Below are positions 1-6,133 of a stretch of 6,133 bases of DNA, piece by piece. The stretch comes from Actinomycetales bacterium (GTDB lineage Bacteria; Actinomycetota; Actinomycetes; Propionibacteriales; Nocardioidaceae), in the NCBI GenBank assembly GCA_012513165.1, contig JAAZCT010000277.1, forward strand, positions 1 to 6,133, given 5' to 3'. Position 1 is the first letter of the stretch, and each line of letters begins with the position of its first letter. The notes under the pieces are model-generated. The model was not told where the DNA came from. It worked only from the letters and a program-made list of their open reading frames with translations, and searched no databases. A program made the translations under genes and the position numbers.

Positions 1-2320
1 CCAAAGCAGGGGCTCCCCAAACAAGCTCATAGCGCTCAGACGAGGCCGCCTTCAGTGCCGGAGTTGAGGCCAGCGCAACCAGATTGTGGGTTCCAGCCTT
101 ATTAGGGATCGTAAACGTTGCTTTGGCAACACTCGCGCTCGAAGACGGAGTAATGGGATACACACCCACCAGCACCCCTGAGTTTTCCACCCGAATCATG
201 CTCGGAGCAGAAAAACTTGTTCCCACCGCCGTCACCGTACAGGTCACCGGAAGTTCAGGAATAGTTTCAAACCATTCACCATGCTGGTAAGGCGCCGGAC
301 ACGAAATCACCGGCGCATCTGGCACGGTAGCCCCAATACGAAGCGTGCTCCATTCAGACCACGACGCGTTCGACAAACCCAATTCATCAGTCGCGGACGC
401 ACGCACAAACACTTCAGAGTTGTTCGTCAACGCGGTACCCAAACTACATCCAGCAGCAGTCGCAGACACCGTCAAAGCACTCGTGCACTCGCCAAGTTTC
501 GTACCGCTTGTTACCGTTTTTGATGAATGAACTTCAAACGTTAGTTTGTATTTGTTTTGATCTGGATCCGAACTGAGCGACCGTAGTTCTGGCGTCGTAT
601 CAGCCACATATACTGCGGTGCTCCCACCCGGAGGCGCATAGGAATAACCGTCCTTGACAGTCGGCGCATTCGGTTTATTCGGTGGCTGATTGTACGTAAA
701 GGAAATATACGGATCGTCACTGGTTTCAGATGATCGGAACCGTTTCCACCCAAAATTATCGCTCTCATCACCCGCCAACAAAGCGATCCCACCGTAGGTC
801 GCTGAACCGGTAGACCAGGCCTTGACATGGCTCGTAATATCGGCCGTCACTCGCCCGTCCTTACATGACGAGGAATACCCCTTCGCCACCGTGACTGTTT
901 TCAATAGGCTGATTACCGAAGGCTGGTTACTCCACGTCGTGTTCGCATCCAACAACCCAGCCGAATACACCCGCAAAGGCTTAGCCGTACACGACCACGC
1001 ATGGTATTCATACACTGACAATTTCGCCGTCTGAATCTGCTTGTTCTTAAAATTTGCGAGCCCGAAATTCATGAACACCCGCAACTTATCCGCGCCGCCG
1101 TTATACGTACCCACACGCAAATCAGAACTCGAAAAGTAACTCGTACCCGGATACTTTTTCGACACCTCAGTGTCCCGAATAGCGTTCACACTGGCCGAAG
1201 CATACGTCGGATCGATGGTGATCGGGAACACCCGATCCTTCGCAGCAAACCAGCCACGATCCACACTCAACCGCACCCGCAAATCAGCGCCCTCACCCAC
1301 CAGCGACATCTCTACCGGCACCCTATTGACCGGCTCCAACGACCGCGGATCAACCTCACCATCCCACGCCGCAGGCGCAGTCAACACCGACACAACTTTC
1401 CCATCAGCATCAAGAAACTCAATACTGCCATCTTTCGCGGCCTTCGGACTCAACCCCGCAGTCGCCAAACCAAACTCCCACACCGGATCCTTCATACCGG
1501 CACGCGCGACACCCCCAGACTCATCCTCACCACCTTGATCATCAGTAACAGACGGCAACGGAACACCCAAAGCCGAAGCACGCCCCCGCTCATCAGTCAC
1601 CTGCACATCAAAACGAAACCCCGACCGCAAATTCGACACCACAACATCGGTACCAACAGCCGCCCCCTCAAAACGCGTCATCGACCCGTTCACCGACGGA
1701 ACCGGCAACAACCCCGGCCAAGACACCACCACCGCACTATCAGGACCCGGACTCACCGCAACAAGATCCGTCACCGCATTCGACCGACGACCATCCTTCA
1801 CCTTCAACCGAGACGACTTCGCCGAAACGCCCTTGCCTTCCTTCTTCCCCGCACGCGACTTCGGGTCAAAAGCCACATCCCGAACCACCGCACCCCGCGA
1901 CTTACCAGCCAACGACAAACCCAAAGGATGCGACACCACCCCCACAGACCCATCACTCGAGGCCTTCGCCGTCAAATCCACATCGGCCCACTCGCCAGCC
2001 ACATCCCGAAAACGAATCTGACCACCATGCGCATCGGTCGTCAACGACCCATCAGGATTCACCCACGTCGACGAAAACTCATCACGCAAATCCTCAACCT
2101 CAACCCGCACCCCCTGCGCCCGAGCCGCCACCTGAGCAGACACCACATCCGGAGCCAACACCACCGGCACAGCCCTAGCCGACTTCTTCGACACAGCCAC
2201 ACCACTCGGGTTCGCCACCGCCGGCCCCGGCACCAAAGCCACTAACAGCGCAGAAGACGACAAGATGACCACCATCCGCACAACATCTCGGCGCAAACCG
2301 GCAACCACAGCTGCAAACAC
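1..2320 (-). CDS. Exported modular surface protein, RHS/DNRLRE type (N-terminal part, runs off window)
   Basis: The frame is open from an in-frame stop at 2423-2425 to the window edge, giving at least 773 residues from the GTG at 2320. It begins with a signal peptide: RRDVVR, then a hydrophobic core (residues 16-30) and AVA before N37. Residues about 60-375 resemble the N-terminal region of actinobacterial RHS/wall-associated proteins: SSTWVNPDGSLTT, GEWADVDL, DPVWEFGL and FPITIDPTYA. Residues about 380-544 match a DNRLRE domain (DTEVSKKYP, TTWSNQP, VKAW, YGGIALL, PYISFTYN). Residues about 550-662 look Fn3/Ig-like (PPNKPNAPTV, DTTPELRSLSSDPD, SEWSTLRIG), and a second beta module starts near 665. 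The mature part has six cysteines, two per module. It probably acts outside the cell. RHS repeats, a toxin tip or a wall anchor cannot be confirmed here. The start is uncertain: GTG 2320 has GGGGG five bases upstream, but ATG 2365, GTG 2308 and ATG 2275 are alternatives. Codon use is unlike the neighbouring operon. The existence of the gene is near certain; the family is likely. Confidence 0.85.
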   Translation of the reverse strand, partial: MFAAVVAGLRRDVVRMVVILSSSALLVALVPGPAVANPSGVAVSKKSARAVPVVLAPDVVSAQVAARAQGVRVEVEDLRDEFSSTWVNPDGSLTTDAHGGQIRFRDVAGEWADVDLTAKASSDGSVGVVSHPLGLSLAGKSRGAVVRDVAFDPKSRAGKKEGKGVSAKSSRLKVKDGRRSNAVTDLVAVSPGPDSAVVVSWPGLLPVPSVNGSMTRFEGAAVGTDVVVSNLRSGFRFDVQVTDERGRASALGVPLPSVTDDQGGEDESGGVARAGMKDPVWEFGLATAGLSPKAAKDGSIEFLDADGKVVSVLTAPAAWDGEVDPRSLEPVNRVPVEMSLVGEGADLRVRLSVDRGWFAAKDRVFPITIDPTYASASVNAIRDTEVSKKYPGTSYFSSSDLRVGTYNGGADKLRVFMNFGLANFKNKQIQTAKLSVYEYHAWSCTAKPLRVYSAGLLDANTTWSNQPSVISLLKTVTVAKGYSSSCKDGRVTADITSHVKAWSTGSATYGGIALLAGDESDNFGWKRFRSSETSDDPYISFTYNQPPNKPNAPTVKDGYSYAPPGGSTAVYVADTTPELRSLSSDPDQNKYKLTFEVHSSKTVTSGTKLGECTSALTVSATAAGCSLGTALTNNSEVFVRASATDELGLSNASWSEWSTLRIGATVPDAPVISCPAPYQHGEWFETIPELPVTCTVTAVGTSFSAPSMIRVENSGVLVGVYPITPSSSASVAKATFTIPNKAGTHNLVALASTPALKAASSERYELVWGAPAL
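2..688 (-). other. Two Ig/Fn3-like extracellular modules after the DNRLRE domain
   Basis: Residues about 550-662 form one module. A proline-rich lead-in (PPNKPNAPTV) is followed by DTTPELRSLSSDPD, KLTFEV, a cysteine pair (C612, C625), EVFVRASATDELG and SEWSTLRIG. A second module starts at VPDAPVISCP, has a cysteine pair (C674, C694) and continues through ATFTIPNKAGTHNLVALAS off the edge. The layout of alternating hydrophobic strands fits beta-sandwich spacers that hold a functional tip away from the cell. The exact fold family is not certain. Codon use here is richer in A-ending codons than in the first part of the gene. Confidence 0.6.
689..1183 (-). other. DNRLRE domain within the surface protein
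   Basis: About 165 residues (380-544 from GTG 2320). It starts at AIRDTEVSKKYPGTSY and ends at DDPYISFTYN. Hallmarks of the family are a D-x-x-V start followed by a YP/SY segment, a DLRVG strand, alternating strands (KLRVFMNFGL, AKLSVYEY), TTWSNQP, a V-KAW helix-like segment and GGIALL. The domain is a beta-sandwich common before RHS repeats in actinobacterial secreted proteins. C444 and C486 could form a disulphide. The assignment rests on remembered family motifs, not on a profile search. Confidence 0.75.
2210..2320 (-). other. Signal peptide region of the surface protein
   Basis: From GTG 2320 the first 36 residues hold a basic stretch RRDVVR (10-15), a hydrophobic core MVVILSSSALLVALV (16-30), and a PGPAVA end with cleavage expected after A36, before NPS. 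This is a Sec-type signal by eye; there is no lipobox cysteine. A second hydrophobic stretch lies just before the arginines (about residues 2-9, or longer if translation starts further upstream). This is why the start codon matters. A start at TTG 2296 or GTG 2308 would give a more ordinary n-region. Confidence 0.7.
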
Positions 2321-2464
2321 GACGACCCCCGTCAAAGATCCACGAATGCACACACCATGCCACATACAAGGGCCAAAACCCGGCCCAAACCGAGCAACGC
2401 CCCAACAAATGGCCCATGCTAGCTAGAATCGACGGGATCGTTAGGCCACGAGATTGCCAAGCGA
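2321..2464. other. Spacer between DUF3017 gene and surface-protein gene
   Basis: These 144 bases hold no gene I can support. A weak promoter-like -10 (TAGCAT, minus strand, 2421-2416) has only a 3-of-6 match to TTGACA (CTAACG, 2444-2439) at a spacing of 17 bases. An 8-base palindrome CTAGCTAG lies at 2420-2427 and overlaps the in-frame stop of the downstream frame. A small inverted repeat (GGGCC/GGCCC, 2370-2386) has five-base arms and no T-run after it. I see no intrinsic terminator for the purine operon here, so read-through into the surface-protein gene is possible. Confidence 0.4.
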
Positions 2465-2740
2465 CTACGGCCAAGTGCTGGGGACGATGAACGCCAGCGC
2501 CGTGAGCGCCGTGCCGAGAGTGCCCATCCAGATCATGTCGAACACGCGCCCCCGGACCGCCAACATGCCCACGTGGTCCTCAGGCACAAAAAACCGAGCC
2601 ACCGTCGCAAGCACAAAAGTCACGCCAATGAGCAGCACCCCGGTGCGCCACCAGCCGATCAACAAGAACACAAGGCCCAGACCCACCAAGATCACGTGCG
2701 CGAGATACACCCGCGAACCGTAACTGCGTGGAAGTTTCAC
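2465..2740 (-). CDS. Small membrane protein, DUF3017 family
   Basis: The product is a 91-residue integral membrane protein of unknown function. Three hydrophobic segments are visible: about residues 11-30 (VYLAHVILVGLGLVFLLIGW), 33-51 (GVLLIGVTFVLATVARFFV) and 69-87 (MIWMGTLGTALTALAFIVP). The loop before the third carries GMLAVRGRVFD, which fits the conserved GxLxVR-R--D pattern I associate with DUF3017. The length is normal for the family. It starts at GTG 2740, sharing one base with the folD stop (TAGTG). A GAGG ribosome-binding site lies seven bases upstream, inside folD. In Actinobacteria DUF3017 genes commonly follow folD, which supports the call, but no role is established. It is the last gene of the operon in this window. 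Confidence 0.85.
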   Translation of the reverse strand: MKLPRSYGSRVYLAHVILVGLGLVFLLIGWWRTGVLLIGVTFVLATVARFFVPEDHVGMLAVRGRVFDMIWMGTLGTALTALAFIVPSTWP

Positions 2741-3588
2741 TAGCGTGCCTCGGAAAAATCCACCACGTTGCTTAGCAACATTGCACGAGTCATCGGACCC
2801 ACACCGCCAGGATTCGGTGCCACCCAGTCGGCAACATCCCAGACGCTCGGATCGAGATCGCCCTGGATCTTGCCCTCAGCATCCCGGCTCACACCCACAT
2901 CCAACAAGGCAGCACCCGGCTTGACCATGTCGGCCGTAATGATGCCCGGAACACCAGCAGCGGCGATCACAATGTCGGCGCGCTTCACTTCAGCAGCAAG
3001 ATCCTGCGTGCCCGTATGGCAGAGCGTGACCGTCGCGTTCTCACTGCGGCGAGTCAACAGCAAGCCCATCGGTCGGCCCACCGTAATCCCGCGGCCAACC
3101 ACCACCGCATGCTTGCCGGCGATCTCAACATCATGGCGACGCAAGAGTTCGATAATGCCGCGCGGCGTACACGGAAGCGGCGCATCCTTGCCGAGCACTA
3201 GCCAGCCGAGGTTGGTTGGATGCAGACCGTCAGCATCCTTCGCCGGATCGATGCGGCCAATTACGGCGTTCTCGTCGATGCCCTTCGGCAAGGGCAACTG
3301 GACGATATAGAGCGTGCAGTTGGGGTCAGCGTTCAACTGATCGACAGCGGCCTCAACTTCAGCCTGAGTGGCCGTGGCAGGCAGATCGATACGAATCGAC
3401 TCGATGCCAACTTCGGCGCAGTCTTTGTGTTTCGCGTTGACGTACCAGTGGCTGCCCGGATCGTCACCCACCAGGATCGTGCCGAGACCCGGAACGATGC
3501 CTCGTTCACGAAGCGCCGTTACTCGCTCACGGAGTTCTGACTTGATGGTGGCGGCTACGGCCGTTCCGTTCAGTTTCTGTGCAGTCAC
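2740..3588 (-). CDS. folD: Bifunctional methylene-THF dehydrogenase / methenyl-THF cyclohydrolase
   Basis: This cytoplasmic enzyme oxidises 5,10-methylene-THF with NADP+ and hydrolyses the product to 10-formyl-THF, the formyl donor for PurN and PurH. From GTG 3588 it is 282 residues, the usual length. Visible motifs are the substrate-site SHWYVNAK with Y49 and the catalytic K53, QLPLP (97-101), KDADGLHP (117-124), the Rossmann NADP loop [10 protein letters not shown] (165-174), and the C-terminal [10 protein letters not shown] (258-267). The frame stays open upstream to the purH stop and has a TTG at 3636. GTG 3588 is preferred because the family starts close to the T-A-x-x-L-x-G segment and the 16 extra residues look unlike FolD. 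The upstream GGGA is only a weak ribosome-binding site. Transcribed with purH before it and the DUF3017 gene after it. All key residues are present. Confidence 0.96.
   Translation of the reverse strand: MTAQKLNGTAVAATIKSELRERVTALRERGIVPGLGTILVGDDPGSHWYVNAKHKDCAEVGIESIRIDLPATATQAEVEAAVDQLNADPNCTLYIVQLPLPKGIDENAVIGRIDPAKDADGLHPTNLGWLVLGKDAPLPCTPRGIIELLRRHDVEIAGKHAVVVGRGITVGRPMGLLLTRRSENATVTLCHTGTQDLAAEVKRADIVIAAAGVPGIITADMVKPGAALLDVGVSRDAEGKIQGDLDPSVWDVADWVAPNPGGVGPMTRAMLLSNVVDFSEAR
2748..2751 (-). promoter_or_regulatory. Ribosome-binding site of the DUF3017 gene
   Basis: GAGG on the minus strand, seven bases before the GTG at 2740 and inside the last codons of folD. It settles GTG 2740 as the start and indicates translational coupling with folD. 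Confidence 0.6.
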
Positions 3589-3619
3589 CCTAAGAGTTTC
3601 CCACGAACCGGGCCAAGCG

Positions 3620-3653
3620 CGCTGCGCCCCCTGCAATGCATCAAGGCGCAGCG
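3620..3653 (-). promoter_or_regulatory. Inverted repeat (possible RNA hairpin) between purH and folD
   Basis: The arms CGCTGCGCC (3620-3628) and GGCGCAGCG (3645-3653) are perfectly complementary over nine bases, separated by a 16-base loop. The repeat sits in the 72-base purH-folD gap, eight bases after the purH stop. In the minus-strand transcript no T-run follows the second arm, so a complete intrinsic terminator is unlikely. It could be an mRNA processing or stability element, or a partial attenuator lowering folD expression. The function is inferred; the repeat itself is seen directly. Confidence 0.45.
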
Positions 3654-3660
3654 TGCCGGC

Positions 3661-5208
3661 TCAGTGGAAGAAGTGGCGGGTATTTGTGAAGTACATCGTG
3701 ACGCCAGCTGCTTGAGCCGCCGCGATAGTTTCATCGTCACGAACCGAACCGCCGGGCTGAACGATGGCTTTCACGCCAGCATCCAATAGGATCTGCGGTC
3801 CGTCGGAGAACGGGAAGAACGCATCCGAAGCAGCAACCGAACCACGAGCCCGTTCTTCGCCAGCGCGCTCCACGGCGAGACGGCACGAGTCGACCCGGTT
3901 CACTTGGCCCATTCCGACGCCGACCGAGGCGCCGTTCTTGGCTAGCAAGATCGCGTTGGACTTAGCCGAACGCACCGCACGCCAGGCGAACTCGAGATCG
4001 GCGAGGGTCTGCGCATCAGCCGCGTCTCCTGCCGCGAGCGTCCAGGTGCCGGAGTCGTCGCCCTCAGCATCCAGGCGGTCAACGACCTGAACCAGTGCCC
4101 CGCCGCTGATCTCGCGCAGTTCGGTGGCTTCGCCTTCGACGCCAGCGGCCTTGAGGATACGGATGTTCTTTTTGCCTTGGAGCACCTCGATCGCACCCGG
4201 TTCGTAGTCGGGAGCGACGATCACTTCGGTGAACACTTCAGCGACCTGCTCGGCCATCGCGACCGATACCGGGCGGTTAGCAGCGATCACGCCACCGAAT
4301 GCGGAAACCGGATCGCACTCGTGCGCACGGGCGTGCGCTTGAGCGATGTCGGCACCTACCGCCACACCGCACGGGTTGGCGTGCTTGATGATCGCGACAG
4401 CGGGATCCGTGAAGTCATAGGCCGCGCGACGTGCCGCTTCGGTGTCGACGTAGTTGTTATAAGACATTTCCTTGCCGTGGAACTGTTCAGCCGAAGCCAA
4501 GCCAGCGGTGCCGTCGGTGTAGAGGGCTGCCTTCTGGTGTGGGTTCTCGCCGTAGCGCAACACGGCGCTCTTGGTGAGTGCCTGGCCAGCGAACTCGGGC
4601 CAGCCGTCTTCGGACGGAACATAGGTGCCAGCGAACCACGAGGCAACAGCTACGTCGTAGGCAGCCGTGTGTGCGAACGCCGTTGCAGCAAGACCCTTGC
4701 GCTGTTCCAGCGTGAAACCGCCAGCACCCAGCGCGTCGCGCACTGCGCCATACGAACCCGGCGACACAACCACGGCAACACTCGGGTGGTTCTTCGCAGC
4801 CGCGCGCACCATCGAGGGTCCGCCGATGTCGATCTGTTCGACGCATTCGTCTGGGGTGGCGCCTGAAGCGACCGTCTCGGTGAACGGATACAGGTTCACG
4901 ATGACCAGATCGAACGGTTCGACGTCAAGCTCAGCCAACTGGGCCACATGCGATTCGAGTCGCGAGTCCGCAAGGATGCCTGCGTGAACGCGCGGGTGCA
5001 GCGTCTTGACCCGGCCGTCTAGGCACTCGGGGAAGCCCGTGACTTCTTCGACGCGCGTCACTGGAACACCTGCGGACTCAATCACGCCAGCCGTGGAACC
5101 GGTGGAAACGATCGAGACGCCGGCCGCGTGCAGGTCTTGAGCCAGTTCGGTCAGGCCGGTCTTGTCGTAGACCGAGACGAGGGCGCGTTTGATGGGACGA
5201 ACAGTCAT
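3661..5208 (-). CDS. purH: Bifunctional AICAR formyltransferase / IMP cyclohydrolase
   Basis: It catalyses the last two steps of de novo IMP synthesis: formylation of AICAR by 10-formyl-THF, then ring closure to IMP. At 515 residues it is the normal length. The N-terminal MGS-like cyclohydrolase domain (about 1-147) carries STGSTA (35-40), GRVKTLHP (65-72) and VNLYPF (104-109). The C-terminal transformylase domain carries RYGENPHQ (218-225), the catalytic K275-H276 in [17 protein letters not shown] (299-306), [11 protein letters not shown] (461-471) and the terminal RHFFH. It starts at ATG 5208, overlapping the purN stop by four bases (ATGA). A strong AAAGGA site six bases upstream fixes the start. 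Nothing is missing. Its codons are rich in C-ending forms (21 of the first 40), unlike the surface-protein gene. Confidence 0.98.
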   Translation of the reverse strand: MTVRPIKRALVSVYDKTGLTELAQDLHAAGVSIVSTGSTAGVIESAGVPVTRVEEVTGFPECLDGRVKTLHPRVHAGILADSRLESHVAQLAELDVEPFDLVIVNLYPFTETVASGATPDECVEQIDIGGPSMVRAAAKNHPSVAVVVSPGSYGAVRDALGAGGFTLEQRKGLAATAFAHTAAYDVAVASWFAGTYVPSEDGWPEFAGQALTKSAVLRYGENPHQKAALYTDGTAGLASAEQFHGKEMSYNNYVDTEAARRAAYDFTDPAVAIIKHANPCGVAVGADIAQAHARAHECDPVSAFGGVIAANRPVSVAMAEQVAEVFTEVIVAPDYEPGAIEVLQGKKNIRILKAAGVEGEATELREISGGALVQVVDRLDAEGDDSGTWTLAAGDAADAQTLADLEFAWRAVRSAKSNAILLAKNGASVGVGMGQVNRVDSCRLAVERAGEERARGSVAASDAFFPFSDGPQILLDAGVKAIVQPGGSVRDDETIAAAQAAGVTMYFTNTRHFFH

Positions 5209-5861
5209 GCGAGTTCCTTTGATGGGTTACCTAGTGGACGACCGAGAACGACTCGGCGTCCGTCAATGTGAAAAGAGTTGCGGGCAAGTTTTCCTACCCA
5301 TTCGACGAGCATCTCGCGCTCGCCGGCTTTGATGCGCTCGTGCAGCGTCTCGACGTCGTCGCTGTCAAGAACTGGTACGGAAACTTGGGCCACGATCGGG
5401 CCGGTATCGACGCCAGCATCCACCACGAACAGCGTGGCGCCGGTGATCTTGACGCCATACTCCAAGGCATCGCGCGGGCCGTGCATGCCTGGGAACGATG
5501 GCGAAAGGGCCGGGTGCGTGTTTAGGGTTCGGCCGCCGAACTGCGCCAGGAACGCCGGGCCCGCAAGTTTCATGAACCCTGCCAACACCACGATTTCGGG
5601 TTCGAACTCGGTCACGGCTGCGGTAAGTGCCACGTCCCACGCAGCCCGGTCCGAGAAATCTTTGAGCGGCAGCACAAAAGTCGGAATATCGTGACGTTCT
5701 GCGCGGCGCAATCCCTCAATGTCTCCGCTATCCGCGCCCACTGCGACGATTGAGACGCCGAACTCTGGGTTGTGGCTCGCATCAATCAGCGCTTGGAGAT
5801 TTGTGCCGGAACCAGACACCAAGACGACGATGCGCGTTGGCTCTTTTTTAAGTACGGACAC
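5205..5861 (-). CDS. purN: Phosphoribosylglycinamide formyltransferase (GART)
   Basis: It transfers the formyl group of 10-formyl-THF to GAR, the third step of purine synthesis, in the cytoplasm. The protein is 218 residues, slightly longer than the E. coli enzyme. It carries the phosphate-binding SGSGTNLQ (16-23), VLAGFMKL (92-99), and the catalytic triad N114 and H116 (in [13 protein letters not shown]) with D152 (in VDAGVDTGP). These sit at a constant offset of eight from E. coli N106, H108 and D144. The start is GTG 5861, and it is the only choice: an in-frame stop lies at 5865-5867 and no other start codon precedes the first beta strand. No ribosome-binding site is seen upstream, so translation probably depends on coupling to the upstream gene, which it overlaps by 14 bases. 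It overlaps purH by four bases. Confidence 0.98.
   Translation of the reverse strand: MSVLKKEPTRIVVLVSGSGTNLQALIDASHNPEFGVSIVAVGADSGDIEGLRRAERHDIPTFVLPLKDFSDRAAWDVALTAAVTEFEPEIVVLAGFMKLAGPAFLAQFGGRTLNTHPALSPSFPGMHGPRDALEYGVKITGATLFVVDAGVDTGPIVAQVSVPVLDSDDVETLHERIKAGEREMLVEWVGKLARNSFHIDGRRVVLGRPLGNPSKELA
5215..5220 (-). promoter_or_regulatory. Ribosome-binding site of purH
   Basis: AAAGGA on the minus strand, six bases before ATG 5208. It lies in the last codons of purN and fixes the purH start. Confidence 0.75.
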
Positions 5862-6133
5862 GGGTTAAACGATAGTGGGAAGCACTGGCTCCGAGCACAG
5901 CGCCCAAGGTAAACACGGCGACCGAGACGACCACGACCAGCCATAGGGTTGGCCCCGCTGAATTCAATTGGCCTGGGCCGACACCTCCAGCACTCGTCGC
6001 GATGAGGACGCTCGCAGCCAGTCCGGCCGAGACTCCCGTGATGACTGCATCCTTGAGCAGCATGTTCCAGTCGAGTTCCCGAGTGGTGCGCCGGCGCATA
6101 AACGCCCCACCGCAGCAGCCAGCAAGCAAGGGA
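5848..6133 (-). CDS. DUF6350 / PerM-like membrane protein (C-terminal end only)
   Basis: The frame ends with TAA at 5848-5850 and stays open to the right edge, so this is the last 94 or so residues of a longer protein. The TTG at 6129 is an internal codon, not a trusted start. It shows an arginine-rich loop (FMRRRTTRELDW) between membrane segments, a helix AVITGVSAGLAASVLIATSA, the motif GGVGPGQLNSAGP, and a last helix LWLVVVVSVAVFTLGAVLGA with a basic tail. The GPGxLxxxGP element near the C-terminus fits what I know of DUF6350 proteins, including mycobacterial PerM. In mycobacteria perM lies directly before purN and purH, as here. The mycobacterial protein is linked to cell division and stress survival; that role is only inferred for this one. 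It overlaps purN by 14 bases. Confidence 0.8.
   Translation of the reverse strand, partial: PLLAGCCGGAFMRRRTTRELDWNMLLKDAVITGVSAGLAASVLIATSAGGVGPGQLNSAGPTLWLVVVVSVAVFTLGAVLGASASHYRLTRVRT

Noticed and set aside
541..828. Minus-strand open frame of 95 residues
   Set aside because: Out-of-frame reading inside the surface-protein gene; basic, with no domain.
1170..1538. Plus-strand open frame of 122 residues
   Set aside because: Antisense to the DNRLRE-containing gene; low-complexity Ser/Thr/Pro/Ala product, no ribosome-binding site, no family resemblance.
1535..2245. Plus-strand open frame of 236 residues
   Set aside because: The product is almost only Arg, His, Pro, Thr and Ser with no domain. 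It is the antisense shadow of the surface gene, whose lack of C-ending codons leaves the opposite strand free of stops.
2370..2386. Small hairpin GGGCC/GGCCC as a terminator for the purine operon
   Set aside because: Only five-base arms, a seven-base loop and no T-run after it on the minus strand; it also overlaps one possible leader of the surface protein.
2175..2474. Minus-strand open frame of 99 residues, rich in Cys, Trp and Gly
   Set aside because: It is the signal-peptide region of the surface gene read in another frame; it overlaps the end of the DUF3017 gene and has no homologue I recognise.
2768..3310. Plus-strand open frame of 180 residues
   Set aside because: Lies opposite folD, whose motifs are complete; this is a shadow of its codons.
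3589..3636. Longer folD start at TTG 3636
   Set aside because: The extra 16 residues do not look like FolD and the TTG falls within the purH-folD inverted repeat region; GTG 3588 gives the normal length.
4177..4866. Plus-strand open frame of 229 residues
   Set aside because: Lies wholly opposite purH, which is unmistakable; the product has no recognisable motif.
1..6133. CRISPR arrays, tRNA/rRNA genes, insertion sequences, direct-repeat arrays
   Set aside because: Looked for by eye on both strands; no spaced repeats, cloverleaf-like segments, transposase motifs or terminal inverted repeats were seen.

Overview
The window looks like a piece of an actinobacterial chromosome of moderate G+C content. 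The purine genes run at about 60% G+C, by hand count of one 120-base sample in purH. Two small families, DUF6350/PerM-like and DUF3017, flank the pathway genes and are known essentially from Actinobacteria. The order perM-like, purN, purH matches that of mycobacteria. I cannot name the genus. All genes I can support lie on the minus strand, so they read from right to left; I find no real plus-strand gene.

Right half (positions 2465-6133): a compact one-carbon/purine operon. In transcription order it holds the C-terminal end of a DUF6350/PerM-like membrane protein (cut by the window edge), purN (GAR formyltransferase), purH (AICAR formyltransferase/IMP cyclohydrolase), folD (methylene-THF dehydrogenase/cyclohydrolase) and a small DUF3017 membrane protein. 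FolD makes 10-formyl-tetrahydrofolate, the formyl donor used in both the PurN step and the PurH transformylase step, so cofactor supply and the two reactions that use it are co-transcribed. Joints are overlaps of 14, 4 and 1 bases. The exception is a 72-base gap between purH and folD that carries a 9-bp inverted repeat.

Left part (positions 1 to about 2320, running off the left edge): one very long open minus-strand reading frame with no stop in the window. It encodes at least 773 residues of an exported modular surface protein: a signal peptide, an N-terminal region typical of actinobacterial RHS/wall-associated proteins, a DNRLRE domain, then two Ig/Fn3-like beta modules. It is easily missed because it has no stop here and because its opposite strand also carries long open frames. 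Its codon use differs sharply from the purine operon and changes again within the gene, suggesting a mosaic or acquired gene placed next to a housekeeping operon. The C-terminal part, where RHS repeats and a toxin or anchor would be expected, lies outside the window.

Between the two parts (2321-2464) is a short spacer with no convincing terminator and at most a weak promoter-like sequence.
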